Positions 17,111 through 26,150 of a stretch of 64,000 nucleotides of DNA are shown here, piece after piece. The first letter of the stretch is position 1; every line of letters starts with the position of its first letter. Origin of the DNA: an uncultured Parafilimonas sp. (lineage in GTDB: Bacteria > Bacteroidota > Bacteroidia > Chitinophagales > Chitinophagaceae); contig CAIRZB010000084.1 in assembly GCA_903882935.1 (NCBI GenBank), positions 124,001 through 188,000 on the forward strand. Reading direction: 5' to 3'. Made by a program: the position numbers and the translations under genes. The notes under the pieces are model-generated. The model was not told the origin of the DNA, did not search any database, and saw only the letters and a program-made list of their open reading frames with translations.

Positions 17111-17665
17111 ATGAAATGGAAAACACTTGCATCGGAATATGTTTATAAGGTAAAATGGTTTACTGCCCGCAAAGACACTTGCGAAAAACCGGATGGCAGT
17201 ATTGTGAATGATTACTACGTGCTGGAATTTCCCGAATGGGCCACAGCATTGGCCATTACCGAGGAAGGAGAAGTGCTGATGGTTAAGCAATACCGGCAAG
17301 CCTTGGGTGAAGTTTGTATAGAGCTGCCAGGCGGCTGCGTTGATGACACAGACGGCACGTACAAAGACGGCATCCGCAGAGAACTGTTAGAAGAAACAGG
17401 CTACGCCTTTGAAACGGTGCATTATTTGGGCAAAACATCACCCAACCCCTCCACCAACAGCAATCTGATGCATATGTTTATTGCCACGGGCGGTAAAAAA
17501 GTACAGGAGCAACAGTTGGATGAAAATGAAGACATTGAAGTGCTAAAACTTTCCATGGCCGAATTGCAGCAACTTATTGAGGAAAAGCGCATTATACAAT
17601 CCATGCACATCACCACTATTTTTTATGCCTTGCGCTACTTAGACAAACTAAAATACAACACATAG
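17111..17665 (+). CDS. NUDIX hydrolase (ADP-ribose pyrophosphatase-like)
   Basis: Protein of 184 residues. The Nudix box is read in PGGCVDDTDGTYKDGIRREL followed by LEETGY. The catalytic REL.EETG half is intact, but the first half departs from GX5EX7: Asp replaces the first Glu and one extra residue separates it from REL. Upstream MVKQYRQALGEVCIELPGG and downstream GKTSPNPSTNSNLMHMF match the ADP-ribose/sugar-nucleotide pyrophosphatase branch. Likely a cytoplasmic housecleaning enzyme for nucleoside diphosphate sugars; substrate not certain. Confidence 0.88.
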   Translation: MKWKTLASEYVYKVKWFTARKDTCEKPDGSIVNDYYVLEFPEWATALAITEEGEVLMVKQYRQALGEVCIELPGGCVDDTDGTYKDGIRRELLEETGYAFETVHYLGKTSPNPSTNSNLMHMFIATGGKKVQEQQLDENEDIEVLKLSMAELQQLIEEKRIIQSMHITTIFYALRYLDKLKYNT

Positions 17666-17759
17666 GCACCCTAGCAATATGCGGTATGTAATTTTTATTA
17701 AATAATCCTGTAAAATTCCCTTTTTTCAATAAAAAGTGTTAGTATAGCCTTAAATGTGC

Positions 17760-17767
17760 TAAATTTG
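17760..17767 (+). promoter_or_regulatory. -7 box of rpoD (TAAATTTG)
   Basis: Full TAnnTTTG match 114 bases before the rpoD ATG, giving a leader of about 110 bases. The A+T-rich upstream sequence has no strong TTG at -33. Confidence 0.5.
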
Positions 17768-17881
17768 CAGGCTAATCGTTATTTTAGGCATTCTTTTAAC
17801 TAAGTGAGTGCAGCCGTTTCTAAACAATTACCGTCTGCTAGACGTAATTTATTTAGTCATAAAAATCAGTAATTATCACAT

Positions 17882-18739
17882 ATGAGGCAACTCAAAATCG
17901 CTACACAAATCACCAACCGTGATTCGCAGGCAGTAGAAAAGTATCTGCAGGAAATCTCTAAGATTCCTATGATAACCCCCGAAGAGGAAACAACACTGGC
18001 ACAGCGGATCAAGATGGGTGACCAAAGGGCGTTAGATAAATTGGTGCAGGCCAACTTACGTTTTGTGGTATCTGTGGCTAAGCAGTACCAGCACCAGGGC
18101 TTAAGCCTTAGCGACCTTATCAACGAGGGAAATCTCGGCCTTATAAAGGCGGCACAACGCTTTGATGAAACAAAGGGTTTTAAATTTATTTCATACGCGG
18201 TATGGTGGATTCGCCAGTCTATTTTACAAGCGTTGGCTGAGCAAGGCCGTTTAGTGCGCCTGCCCCAAAACAAAATTGGCACTTACAACAAAGCCAATAA
18301 GGCCTATATGGCCTTTGAGCAGGAACATGAGCGCGAACCAAGTACAGAAGAGTTGGCAGACATATTGGAAATGAGCGAAACGGAAATCAACAACATTTTT
18401 CAAAGCAACACCCGCCACACAAGCCTTGATGCCCCCGTGCACGAAGCGGAAGATGTAGCCATGGGCGATTTGCTGGAAGGAAGTGATGATACCGATGATG
18501 ATGTGATGAAGGATAGTTTGCGTGAAGAAATACGCAGGGTATTAAAATCGCTAAGCCCCCGTGAAGCTGAGATTGTAAACGCTTATTTTGGCCTAGATGG
18601 CGAGAATGGTGTTACCATTGAGCAAATAGGGCAAAAGTACGACCTTACTAAGGAGCGCATACGCCAAATAAAAGAAAGGGCTATTAAACGCCTGCAAAAA
18701 GCCCGTTACAGCAACGCGCTGAAAGCATATTTGGGGTAA
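17882..18739 (+). CDS. rpoD: Primary RNA polymerase sigma factor (SigA/RpoD type)
   Basis: Protein of 285 residues, the short Bacteroidota form without region 1.1. Region 1.2 is AVEKYLQEISKIPMITPEEE. Region 2 has LVQANLRFVVSVAKQYQHQG, LSDLINEGNLGLIKAAQRFD and GFKFISYAVWWIRQSI. Region 3 follows (EPSTEELADILEMSETEI), and region 4.2 is GVTIEQIGQKYDLTKERIRQIKERAIKRL. It directs transcription from promoters with the TAnnTTTG -7 box seen many times in this window. A strong hairpin terminator follows. Confidence 0.96.
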   Translation: MRQLKIATQITNRDSQAVEKYLQEISKIPMITPEEETTLAQRIKMGDQRALDKLVQANLRFVVSVAKQYQHQGLSLSDLINEGNLGLIKAAQRFDETKGFKFISYAVWWIRQSILQALAEQGRLVRLPQNKIGTYNKANKAYMAFEQEHEREPSTEELADILEMSETEINNIFQSNTRHTSLDAPVHEAEDVAMGDLLEGSDDTDDDVMKDSLREEIRRVLKSLSPREAEIVNAYFGLDGENGVTIEQIGQKYDLTKERIRQIKERAIKRLQKARYSNALKAYLG

Positions 18740-18762
18740 ACTAACCCCAGTTCACTTCAACC

Positions 18763-18812
18763 AATGGCGAAAAAAACCTTTCCGGTACACCGGAAAGGTT
18801 TTTTTCGCCATT
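18763..18812. terminator. Long perfect hairpin terminator after rpoD
   Basis: A perfect 24-bp stem (18763-18786 with 18789-18812) and a 2-base gap. The stem contains A7/T7 blocks next to CCTTTCCGG, so it can end transcription in either direction. It separates rpoD from tRNA-Arg. Confidence 0.85.
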
Positions 18813-18815
18813 TGC

Positions 18816-18846
18816 TTTGTTTCAATTCCATTTTATCCTATATTTG
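18816..18846 (+). promoter_or_regulatory. Canonical Bacteroidota promoter of tRNA-Arg
   Basis: TTTG at 18816-18819, 19-base spacer, then TATATTTG at 18839-18846. Both elements match the Bacteroidota housekeeping consensus; the tRNA begins 18 bases downstream. Confidence 0.75.
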
Positions 18847-18863
18847 CAGCCCGAAAGGAAAAA

Positions 18864-18937
18864 GGCTTCGTAGCTCAATTGAATAGAGCATCTGACTACG
18901 GATCAGAAGGTTTCTGGTTTGAATCCAGACGAGGTCA
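18864..18937 (+). tRNA. tRNA-Arg (anticodon ACG)
   Basis: Cloverleaf by eye: acceptor GGCTTCG/CGAGGTC (two G-U pairs), D stem GCTC/GAGC, anticodon stem TCTGA/TCAGA with loop CTACGGA, T stem TCTGG/CCAGA with loop TTTGAAT, discriminator A. CCA is not encoded. ACG is expected to be edited to ICG to read CGU/CGC/CGA. Confidence 0.95.
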
Positions 18938-18942
18938 CTAAA

Positions 18943-18980
18943 AAAGCAGTTGTAATGTTATTATTACAACTGCTTTATTT
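18943..18980 (+). terminator. Rho-independent terminator after tRNA-Arg
   Basis: A 14-bp stem AAAGCAGTTGTAAT/ATTACAACTGCTTT with loop GTTATT, followed by ATTTTTTCC. Confidence 0.9.
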
Positions 18981-19390
18981 TTTCCGGCCTATTTATTCGG
19001 CTTCGCAGGTTAATGGGTCTTGTAATTTACCAACTGAAATATACTACTACCCGAAGAGAGCCTTTAACTAATAGCCCCTATGCCTCAACCTAAGTCAATG
19101 CTTTTACTTAAAATTGCGATGTAATTACAAAGCTGCCAGGCGCGATTTTTTAGCCAAAACACAATGCAGTGCCTATCAAAAATTAGAGAAAAACCAATAT
19201 CTTTACCATGTAATATTTTCAGTGTTTTCAATAATTTAGCAGCCGCAAGAAAACCAGATTCTTTACTAAAATCGGTATTGTTCATTCTAATTAGCCGTTT
19301 AATAATAGGCGCAAGCAAACAAACCAATTTGTGGCAATACTGTCAATGATTATAAACTCAAATTAATATAACAAAAAACACCACAGGGAA
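18981..19390. other. Gene-poor gap between tRNA-Arg and the polysaccharide locus
   Basis: About 410 bases. Short frames on both strands show no family resemblance and have composition like non-coding DNA. It marks the border where core genes give way to A+T-richer surface polysaccharide genes. No repeats or tRNA fragment copy seen. Confidence 0.5.
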
Positions 19391-20650
19391 ATGAACTTTC
19401 TAAAAAAGATAGACATCCTATACATAGCGACACTCGTGTTTTTGCTGCTTTCATCATTTTCCAACTTCTTATTTAGCGGTAACGTATACTGGATAATCGG
19501 CACGTTGTTCATTTTTATTATCGCCATTATAAGAAAGAGTTTTACGAAAAAAGATGTTACTTTTTTTATGGTTTTAGCGGTTGTTTTTATGGTATTTGTT
19601 TCAACTAGAGACATTTTCATAAACAGCTTGCAGACAATATTTTTATTGAGTGATGGTGCTTATTTAGTTAAATATATACTTTTCGCATATATATATGTTG
19701 TGTTGCTTAAAGACCAAGCACCCAAATACATAGTACTAGTAACTGTACACCTTACTGTTATTTCATTCTTTTTCTACTTTTTACAGTTGATAGGGCTTGG
19801 TCAGTTTATACATGATATTCCCATTATGCTTAATATGCCCCCAAGTGCTTACCAAGACGAAGGCTATTCGAATTTTCTTATTTTTGGCATCACCCTAAAC
19901 CGGCACGATTATGCCAATTCAGGCTTTTTATGGGAGCCAGGGTCGTATGGATGCTTTTTGCTTATTGCGGCTTTGCTGAATTTTTTGACAAACAAATTCA
20001 AATTCGACGGCAAGGCAATTATATTATTAATCGGCATGTTTACTACGCTTTCTACTACCACCTATTTATCAGCAATGATACTCTTATTGCTTGCCTATAG
20101 GGTACGGGTACCTAAGTTAAACCCATGGCTGTTGCTAATTATTCCAGCAATTGTAGCAGCATTTTTATTGATCCCTTTTTTGTGGGAGAAAATTGCCAAA
20201 TCGTATGATTCTGATGCGGTTGACATAACAAGGCTTAACACCTTAGAAAAATTTTACCGTAGGCAGCACACGCAAATACCTTTGGGACGATTTTCGAGTA
20301 TGTACTTGATAAACGATTTTTTTGGCCAAAAATTATTTTTAGGTTACAGCAATAAATATAACGATGTACTTAACCGGAAAAATGATGTAAACATATCAAA
20401 TGGTATTTTCGATTTTATGGCAAGGTTTGGGCTGGTTGGGCTTATTTATTTGATTGGCAGTTTTTTAAGGTTTTGTTATGGTTATGTACAAAGGCCCGAA
20501 TTACTAGTTTATTGCGGGCTGCTAATATTAACCATGAATTTTGGCGAGCCTACCTTGGCACTACCCATTACCATAATATTTTTGTTTTGGCCATTTATGC
20601 AAGAAACAAAAAAGAAAAAAGACCCGCTTCCCCAGAACAACATTAATTGA
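19391..20650 (+). CDS. O-antigen polymerase-like (Wzy/WaaL-type) membrane protein
   Basis: Protein of 419 residues with about ten hydrophobic segments and a Lys-rich cytoplasmic C-terminus. The central loop between helices holds HDYANSGFLWEPGSYGCFL, resembling the R/H...GxFWEPG motif of oligosaccharide polymerases, and a second hydrophilic loop (DITRLNTLEKFYRRQHTQ) near residue 280. This fits a polymerase joining lipid-linked repeat units in the inner membrane. Sequence in this family is poorly conserved, so the call rests on topology, motif and the glycosyltransferase neighbours. It is first in the locus. Confidence 0.75.
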   Translation: MNFLKKIDILYIATLVFLLLSSFSNFLFSGNVYWIIGTLFIFIIAIIRKSFTKKDVTFFMVLAVVFMVFVSTRDIFINSLQTIFLLSDGAYLVKYILFAYIYVVLLKDQAPKYIVLVTVHLTVISFFFYFLQLIGLGQFIHDIPIMLNMPPSAYQDEGYSNFLIFGITLNRHDYANSGFLWEPGSYGCFLLIAALLNFLTNKFKFDGKAIILLIGMFTTLSTTTYLSAMILLLLAYRVRVPKLNPWLLLIIPAIVAAFLLIPFLWEKIAKSYDSDAVDITRLNTLEKFYRRQHTQIPLGRFSSMYLINDFFGQKLFLGYSNKYNDVLNRKNDVNISNGIFDFMARFGLVGLIYLIGSFLRFCYGYVQRPELLVYCGLLILTMNFGEPTLALPITIIFLFWPFMQETKKKKDPLPQNNIN

Positions 20651-20667
20651 AAAACAACCAGTAATAT

Positions 20668-21573
20668 ATGACCGGGCACACCAACAACTCCGTGGCTGTA
20701 CTATTAGCTTGTTACAACAGGAAACAAAAAACCCTTTCGTTTCTAGAAAGCTTCACCAAACAGCAATATTACCAAAACGGGGCCATCGACATCTATCTGC
20801 TTGATGATGCCTCAACCGATGGCACCGCCGAAGCGGTTAAAGCTTTGTACCCAGCAGTAAATATTATAACAAGTGCCGGCAATTTATATTGGGCAGCCAG
20901 CATGATTGAGGCATGGCGGTACGCTATGGCCCAAAAGAATTACGATTTTTTTCTACTTTGTAATGATGATGTTGTGGTGTATGAAAATGCCCTTGAAAAC
21001 CTTTTTAATGCATACAAGCTTGCGGGAAACAACGGAACAATACTTATTGGTTCAACACTTGACCCAAACACCTCCAAAATTTCATACGGTGGTAACCGCC
21101 TTGTGATGCACGCACTAAAGAAAACAACGTATACCCTTATTGAACCCGATGAAACCAAACTTATACCGTGCAATACCGGAAATGCCAATATTTTATTGGT
21201 AGATGCAGAAACAGTAAAAAGGGTTGGTATTTTTTCAAACGCCTTCATCCATATATTCGCAGATTTTGATTACACCTTAACGGCATACAAGGCTGGGATA
21301 AAAGTTTTTATTGCACCCGGCTTTTACGGCATTTGCGAAAGAGATTACTTTACAAAATGGCTGCCTGGCTCTAAATCCCTTAAAGAAAGGATACAATACA
21401 TGTACCACACCAAGGGCCTTGGTTATAAGGAACATTTGCATTTTGTAAAAAAACACTACCCCGCAGGCTATGCCGCCGCGTTTACAAAACTTTGGCTGAA
21501 AACATTATTTCCGGTAATTTGGGATAAATTCAGAAAAAAAGACACCTTAATTGAGAGTAGTAATCTTAAATAA
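20668..21573 (+). CDS. Glycosyltransferase family 2
   Basis: Protein of 301 residues with a GT-A fold. VAVLLACYNRKQKTL starts the domain, IYLLDDASTDGT carries the nucleotide-binding Asp, and FFLLCNDDVVVYENAL is the DxD-like metal site. NTGNANILLVDAETV and FADFDYTLTAYKAGIKV form the acceptor region, as in rhamnosyltransferase-like proteins. It adds a sugar to the surface polysaccharide precursor at the cytoplasmic face. It begins 17 bases after the polymerase gene and overlaps the next gene by 23 bases, indicating one operon. Confidence 0.88.
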   Translation: MTGHTNNSVAVLLACYNRKQKTLSFLESFTKQQYYQNGAIDIYLLDDASTDGTAEAVKALYPAVNIITSAGNLYWAASMIEAWRYAMAQKNYDFFLLCNDDVVVYENALENLFNAYKLAGNNGTILIGSTLDPNTSKISYGGNRLVMHALKKTTYTLIEPDETKLIPCNTGNANILLVDAETVKRVGIFSNAFIHIFADFDYTLTAYKAGIKVFIAPGFYGICERDYFTKWLPGSKSLKERIQYMYHTKGLGYKEHLHFVKKHYPAGYAAAFTKLWLKTLFPVIWDKFRKKDTLIESSNLK

Positions 21574-22735
21574 TGATTTCAGGGTTTACTGGAAGGACAG
21601 GCTTTTTTTCCTGAAGCAATACCTTGCTACGCGTAAAATTGAATTTTACGCAATTGAGTTATTTGGCAAGGGGTCGCCCTATGCATTTGATGTATATAAC
21701 AACAACGAACAATGGTGGGCCTGTTTGTTCCCCGAAAAAAGTGCAGCTGAAATATCACCCAAAGACGTTTGGGAAGCACTGTCTTCGGCACTTTTCGCAA
21801 TAAACCCCGATGTAATTATTGCACCCTCCATTGTTTTTTACCCAGGTGCACTTGGCATACGCTGGGCAAAAAAAAACAATAAAAAATTCATCATGTTCGA
21901 CGACGCAATGGCTGGGCAGGTTAAACGCCAGTTTATTGTGCAATGGATAAAAAACCTTATAACAAAGCAGGCCGATGGCTTTTGGCTACCCTCACCAAAT
22001 TACCTTGCCGGTTACGCCTATTTGGGCCCAACCAAACTGCTTTTTTTTTATGGCTTTAACTGTATAGACAACCAGCGCTTTAAGGCAGGCAGCAGCAACC
22101 CCATGAACCACAAAACGATTATTTGCGTGGCGCGGCTGGTACCCATTAAAAATATTGATGCACTTATTAAAGCATGGGCAAAAATAGAAGCGGCAGAAAC
22201 AGGATATAAGTTGTTAATTGTTGGCACTGGCCCCACCTATAACAATTTAACCCATTTAGCCGCAGCCTTACACTTAACAACAGTTGAGTTTTTGGGTACA
22301 GTACCCAATGAACAGCTTGCAGCATATTACCACAAAGCTGATGCATTTATTTTACCCAGCTTCTCAGAGAGTTGGGGGTTAGTGGTAAACGAAGCCATGG
22401 CGGCTGGGCTGCCGGTGTTATTAAGCGATAACATAAACGCGGCACATTGCCTGTTAAAGGAGGGGGAAAATGGGTTTACATTTAATGCCCGAAGCACACA
22501 GGATATAGAAAATGCGATTTTAAAATTTATCCAGCTAGGCGCAGCGTCAAAAATGCAGATGTCGTTAAACTCCCTGAAAGAAGTTGACAAGTTGAATTAT
22601 GAAAAAATGGGTGTTCAATTAACCGACGCACTGGTGAAAATACATGCGCAAAAAACAAAATACACGGGCGTATTGGCGTGGATTATGATAAATAGGTGGA
22701 ACGGGCGATACAATACAAAAGGCTGGGATAACTAA
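21551..22735 (+). CDS. Glycosyltransferase family 4 / group 1
   Basis: Protein of 394 residues with a GT-B fold. The C-terminal half is typical: IICVARLVPIKNIDALIKAW, LLIVGTGPTYNNL, VEFLGTVPNEQLAAYYHKADAFILPSFSESWGLVVNEAMAAGLPVL, and the E-x7-E nucleotide-sugar motif in ESWGLVVNE. The start must be TTG 21551 or later: the codon immediately before it in frame is TAA, and no ATG occurs near the N-terminal strand RVVILNNDF. Overlap with the preceding gene suggests coupled translation. Confidence 0.88.
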   Translation: MRVVILNNDFRVYWKDRLFFLKQYLATRKIEFYAIELFGKGSPYAFDVYNNNEQWWACLFPEKSAAEISPKDVWEALSSALFAINPDVIIAPSIVFYPGALGIRWAKKNNKKFIMFDDAMAGQVKRQFIVQWIKNLITKQADGFWLPSPNYLAGYAYLGPTKLLFFYGFNCIDNQRFKAGSSNPMNHKTIICVARLVPIKNIDALIKAWAKIEAAETGYKLLIVGTGPTYNNLTHLAAALHLTTVEFLGTVPNEQLAAYYHKADAFILPSFSESWGLVVNEAMAAGLPVLLSDNINAAHCLLKEGENGFTFNARSTQDIENAILKFIQLGAASKMQMSLNSLKEVDKLNYEKMGVQLTDALVKIHAQKTKYTGVLAWIMINRWNGRYNTKGWDN

Positions 22736-22788
22736 CCGAAAAAAGCGTACCAATAAAAAGAACTCATCCAATTGAATAAATCACATTT

Positions 22789-23547
22789 ATGTCTGAACAA
22801 ATAAAACAACAGGAAAAGATTTATGATGAAATATATTCGATAGACCAAGAAGCATCGTATGGCTATAATTTCACTAAAGACGCTCTAACAAGATACCTTA
22901 GGGACCGAAGGCTTTACAAAGCCCTAAAGGTTTTGGCAAACAAAAACCAGAACACGGTGGGCTGGAAAGTATTGAGCCTTTGTGGAGGCGTGGGCGGCGA
23001 AGGTGTTTTTTTTGTGAATAACGGTTTTGAGGACGTTACAGTTTCCGACATTTCAGACAACTCATTAAAAATCTGCAATCAATTTGCACCCTCCATAAAA
23101 ACGGTTAAGCAAAATGCAGAAAGCCTTGATTTTCCCGATAATTCGTTTGATATTGTTGTGGTGCAGGATGGGTTACACCATTTGCCCAGGCCGGTATCTG
23201 GGTTTACCGAAATGCTGCGGGTTGCTAAAAAAGCGGTTGTAGTAATTGAGCCTTACAATGGCTTTATCGGAAAGTTAATTGGCACCGAGTGGGAAGTTGC
23301 GGGCGATGCAATGAACTATGTATTTAGGTGGAACAAAAACATGGTAAGCCAAACAGTTAAAAGTTTTCTGCTCAAAAATTACAGTAGCATCAAAGTTATC
23401 AGGTGCTGGGACCATGGCCTGCTCGTTTCAAAAATTGTTGGCCTGCTTCCTAAGTCGCTTCAACTTAAAGCAGCAAAACTAATTTATGCCATGCTAAAAC
23501 CCTTTAATATTGTAGGTAATATGATGGTTACAGTTGTAATTAAATAA
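22789..23547 (+). CDS. Class I SAM-dependent methyltransferase
   Basis: Protein of 252 residues. Motif I is VLSLCGGVGGEGVFF, the acidic end of strand 2 is VTVSDISDNSLKIC, then AESLDFPDNSFDIVVVQDGLHHLPRP (motifs II-III), the pattern of Methyltransf_11/25 small-molecule enzymes. In this position it most likely methylates a sugar or lipid precursor of the surface polysaccharide, an inference from context. It follows the GT4 gene by 53 bases. Confidence 0.85.
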   Translation: MSEQIKQQEKIYDEIYSIDQEASYGYNFTKDALTRYLRDRRLYKALKVLANKNQNTVGWKVLSLCGGVGGEGVFFVNNGFEDVTVSDISDNSLKICNQFAPSIKTVKQNAESLDFPDNSFDIVVVQDGLHHLPRPVSGFTEMLRVAKKAVVVIEPYNGFIGKLIGTEWEVAGDAMNYVFRWNKNMVSQTVKSFLLKNYSSIKVIRCWDHGLLVSKIVGLLPKSLQLKAAKLIYAMLKPFNIVGNMMVTVVIK

Positions 23548-23715
23548 ATACCCATTTAAATAACATCAACACACTTTAGTAAAAACAGTGTCGGATATTA
23601 GCATAACACTGGCGAATGCCCAAATTGCCTCACGCATACTGCAAGTACCCTGTTTTTTGCCAAATTTAACCGCAAACGCTTTAGGTTATTTTACCTAAAT
23701 GTGTAGCTTTACTTT

Positions 23716-24786
23716 TTGCGTTACCCGCTTAAAACACCATACCAAAACCGACTAACTACATTGACAAAGCTTGAGCGCATCATATTAAGTTCACCTCCCG
23801 CGTCATTCATCCGCCGGAAAAGTAAAAAAATAGTGTTGCCCGGCTGTGAGGGCCAACCGTTATACAATGTATACAAATCCTTTTCCGCACAAATTGTAAG
23901 GGTGGGCCTTAGTGAGCGTGCAGCCGCAATATCATTCAACTTTGTAATGGCCATACCGGCCGCCACCATTTTTTTGTTTACGCTGGTACCGTACCTGCCC
24001 ATTGCCAAAGATATAAACCGCGAACTGATACGTTTTGTAACCGACCTTACCCCCAACCAACAAACCCGGCTTTTTGTGATAGACTTTTTAGATGATTTTT
24101 TACACAAGCCCAAAAAAGGCTTGCTTTCTGCGGGCTTTTTACTGGCCGTGTTCTACTCATCAAATGCCATGATGGGCATTATACGCACATTCGACCGGTC
24201 AGTTTCCACGAGGCACCGTTCAGGCTTTTTACACAAACGCTTACGGGCATTGGCACTGATAACCATCGTTATATTCATTATAATTGGCACCACCCTTATT
24301 TCAGTCGGCCAAGGCCGCCTGTTCCCCCTCGTGCTGCAATGGCTGAACATAAAAAACGTACACACCAAAGTATGGATACAAAACCTGCGCTGGGTTATTA
24401 TCATCCTGCTCTTCCTGTATTCCATCGCTTTTATTTATAAATATGCCCCTTCGGTAAAAAAACGTTGGAAATTACTGTCAACCGGGGCTGTTTTTGCCAC
24501 ATTTCTCATTACCGTAACTACCTGGGTATTTGCAGTTTGGGCACAAAATTTCTCCAACTACAACAAATTTTACGGGCCCATCGGCACTGTGCTGATGATA
24601 ATGTTTTTAATTTATGTAAACTCGCTGATTTTACTAATTGGGTATGAGTTAAATATAGGCATCGCCGTTTTAAAAGAGGCTGAACACGGCAAGCCTTTGG
24701 CGGGGCAAATAACCGGCGGTTCTGTTTCATATATCCAACAGGAGGCAACGCAGCCAAACCGGCTGGCAACAAAAGAGAAAGACTAA
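23716..24786 (+). CDS. YihY/BrkB-like membrane protein (UPF0761)
   Basis: Protein of 356 residues in the YihY/virulence factor BrkB family. After a soluble N-terminus the domain begins at about residue 58, LSERAAAISFNFVMAIPAATIFLFTLVPYLP, followed by FYSSNAMMGIIRTFDRS, LALITIVIFIIIGTTLI, GAVFATFLITVTTWVFAVW and GPIGTVLMIMFLIYVNSLILLIGYELN. About six membrane helices are visible. Function of the family is unsettled; some were once mis-called RNase BN. The start is uncertain: TTG 23716 opens the frame, TTG 23761 is another option, and no ATG precedes the first helix. Confidence 0.82.
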   Translation: MRYPLKTPYQNRLTTLTKLERIILSSPPASFIRRKSKKIVLPGCEGQPLYNVYKSFSAQIVRVGLSERAAAISFNFVMAIPAATIFLFTLVPYLPIAKDINRELIRFVTDLTPNQQTRLFVIDFLDDFLHKPKKGLLSAGFLLAVFYSSNAMMGIIRTFDRSVSTRHRSGFLHKRLRALALITIVIFIIIGTTLISVGQGRLFPLVLQWLNIKNVHTKVWIQNLRWVIIILLFLYSIAFIYKYAPSVKKRWKLLSTGAVFATFLITVTTWVFAVWAQNFSNYNKFYGPIGTVLMIMFLIYVNSLILLIGYELNIGIAVLKEAEHGKPLAGQITGGSVSYIQQEATQPNRLATKEKD

Positions 24787-24820
24787 CCAGTTTTTACATA
24801 ACCCCCCAACTCTTATAGGC

Positions 24821-25285
24821 ATTATCATACGCCAAAGCCAGCAAAGCGATTTTGAGGTACTACTAAAACTTATAAAAGGCCTGGCGGCTTTTCGGGGCAT
24901 GCCCGAAAAAGTTACCAATACGGTTGAGTAGATGAAAGCGGAACAAAGCTGTTTCCGTTGCCTCGTCGCTGAAAACGTCGGCGGCGAAATGGTTGGCATA
25001 GCCACATACTTTTACACCTATTACACTTGGGTTGGTAAATCGCTTTATTTGGATGATTTGTATGTGTTGCAAGCCTACCGCGGCCAAAAAGTAGGCAAAA
25101 GCCTGCTGGCCCGATTGTTTACGATTGCCAAGGCGGAAAACTGAAAAAGGGTGCGGGGGATGGAATCGCACTGGAACCAACCCGCCATTGGTTTTTACGA
25201 AAAATGCGGGGCAGATATTGACAGGGGGCTTTTTATTGGTGATTTTGACAGTAGTGCGATTGAACAATTTCCTTTTACCGCATAA
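24821..25285 (+). pseudogene. Nonsense-mutated GNAT (diamine acetyltransferase-like) gene
   Basis: One continuous frame reads like a spermidine/spermine-type GNAT: IIIRQSQQSDFEVLLKLIKGL, then VAENVGGEMVGIATYFYTYYTWVGKSLYLDDLYV, AYRGQKVGKSLLARL, and HWNQPAIGFYEKCGADIDRG to the TAA at 25283. It is interrupted by TAG at 24929-24931 and TGA at 25142-25144, with no frameshift. Each could come from one base change (for example CAG to TAG, or CGA or TGC/TGT to TGA). No ATG precedes the N-terminal strand either. The rest is well preserved, so loss looks recent, unless the stops are assembly errors. Confidence 0.8.
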
Positions 25286-25409
25286 AAAACAAACGTTCGC
25301 GGAATAAGTTATTAACTGATGAATTTTGCTGTTTTGTTATGGTGGGATAATATATTAGCAAAAATTGCCCATTTATTGCTTAGATGCAGTTAGGCAACAA
25401 ATAAACACC

Positions 25410-26150
25410 CTACCATTTCTTCTTAAAATCCCCCCTGCTAAAAAATTTTTCTATCAGGCAGTACATCACAATAAAAAAGTAGCGGCTGCCCATCTCCCTA
25501 ATTTTCAGGTTTGATGTGCCGTGCTTGCGGTTTTGCCATGAGTTTGGCACAACCGTAAAAGTATAGCCACGTACCACAGCTTTTAGTGGCAGCTCAACCG
25601 TAAGGTTAAAATGCGGGGAAAGAAATGGCTTTAACCCTTCTATACACTCCTTTGAATATAGTTTAAACGCATTGGTAACATCGCTGTATCTTATGCGGAA
25701 CACTATGGATATCATGTTGTTCACAAAGCGGTTGATGAACAATTTTTTTCTGGGGTATCCTATCACCTTACTTTCTTTGGTAAAGCGGTTACCAAAAACG
25801 CAATCTACTTGCAGGGTGGTAAAAGCATTGTAAAACCGCACCAAATCCGATGGCAGGTCCGACAGGTCGGCCATCACTATTGCCACGCAATCCCCTTTAA
25901 AATTGTCTAGCCCTTTTCTAATGGCAAAACCAAAACCGTTATGCGGCGGCGGGTTAAATATGGTGCATAAGGTGGGTATTTGTGTTTTGAGCTCGCCCAA
26001 CACTTCGGCCGTGTTGTCTTTGGAGTTATCGTTCACCACCACAAATTCATGTTCAATATTGTTTAATGTAAGCTCAGTATAAAACGCATTAATGGTATCG
26101 GGCAAATTTAGTGCCTCGTTATAGGCCGGTATAACTATACTAAGTTTCAT
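25410..26150 (-). CDS. Glycosyltransferase family 2 (dolichol-phosphate mannosyltransferase-like)
   Basis: Protein of 246 residues. MKLSIVIPAYNEALNLPDTI and EFVVVNDNSKDNT open the GT-A domain; GFGFAIRKGLDNFKGDCVAIVMADLSDLPSDLVRFY carries the DxSD metal and catalytic motif of DPM1/ArnC-like polyprenyl-phosphate glycosyltransferases. It lacks the C-terminal helices of ArnC and stops near FKKKW, so it resembles the soluble DPM1 form. It likely charges a lipid carrier with a sugar for a GT-C enzyme. It runs opposite to the first part of the locus, 192 bases downstream of the epimerase gene. Confidence 0.87.
   Translation of the reverse strand: MKLSIVIPAYNEALNLPDTINAFYTELTLNNIEHEFVVVNDNSKDNTAEVLGELKTQIPTLCTIFNPPPHNGFGFAIRKGLDNFKGDCVAIVMADLSDLPSDLVRFYNAFTTLQVDCVFGNRFTKESKVIGYPRKKLFINRFVNNMISIVFRIRYSDVTNAFKLYSKECIEGLKPFLSPHFNLTVELPLKAVVRGYTFTVVPNSWQNRKHGTSNLKIREMGSRYFFIVMYCLIEKFFSRGDFKKKW

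Noticed and set aside
19085-19349. Overlapping short frames (80 and 61 codons) on both strands in the gap before the polysaccharide locus
   Set aside because: No family resemblance, no start context, low-complexity composition; treated as non-coding.
18940-25290. Genomic island integrated at tRNA-Arg
   Set aside because: No integrase and no copy of the tRNA 3' end found further down; the locus reads like a normal variable polysaccharide region.
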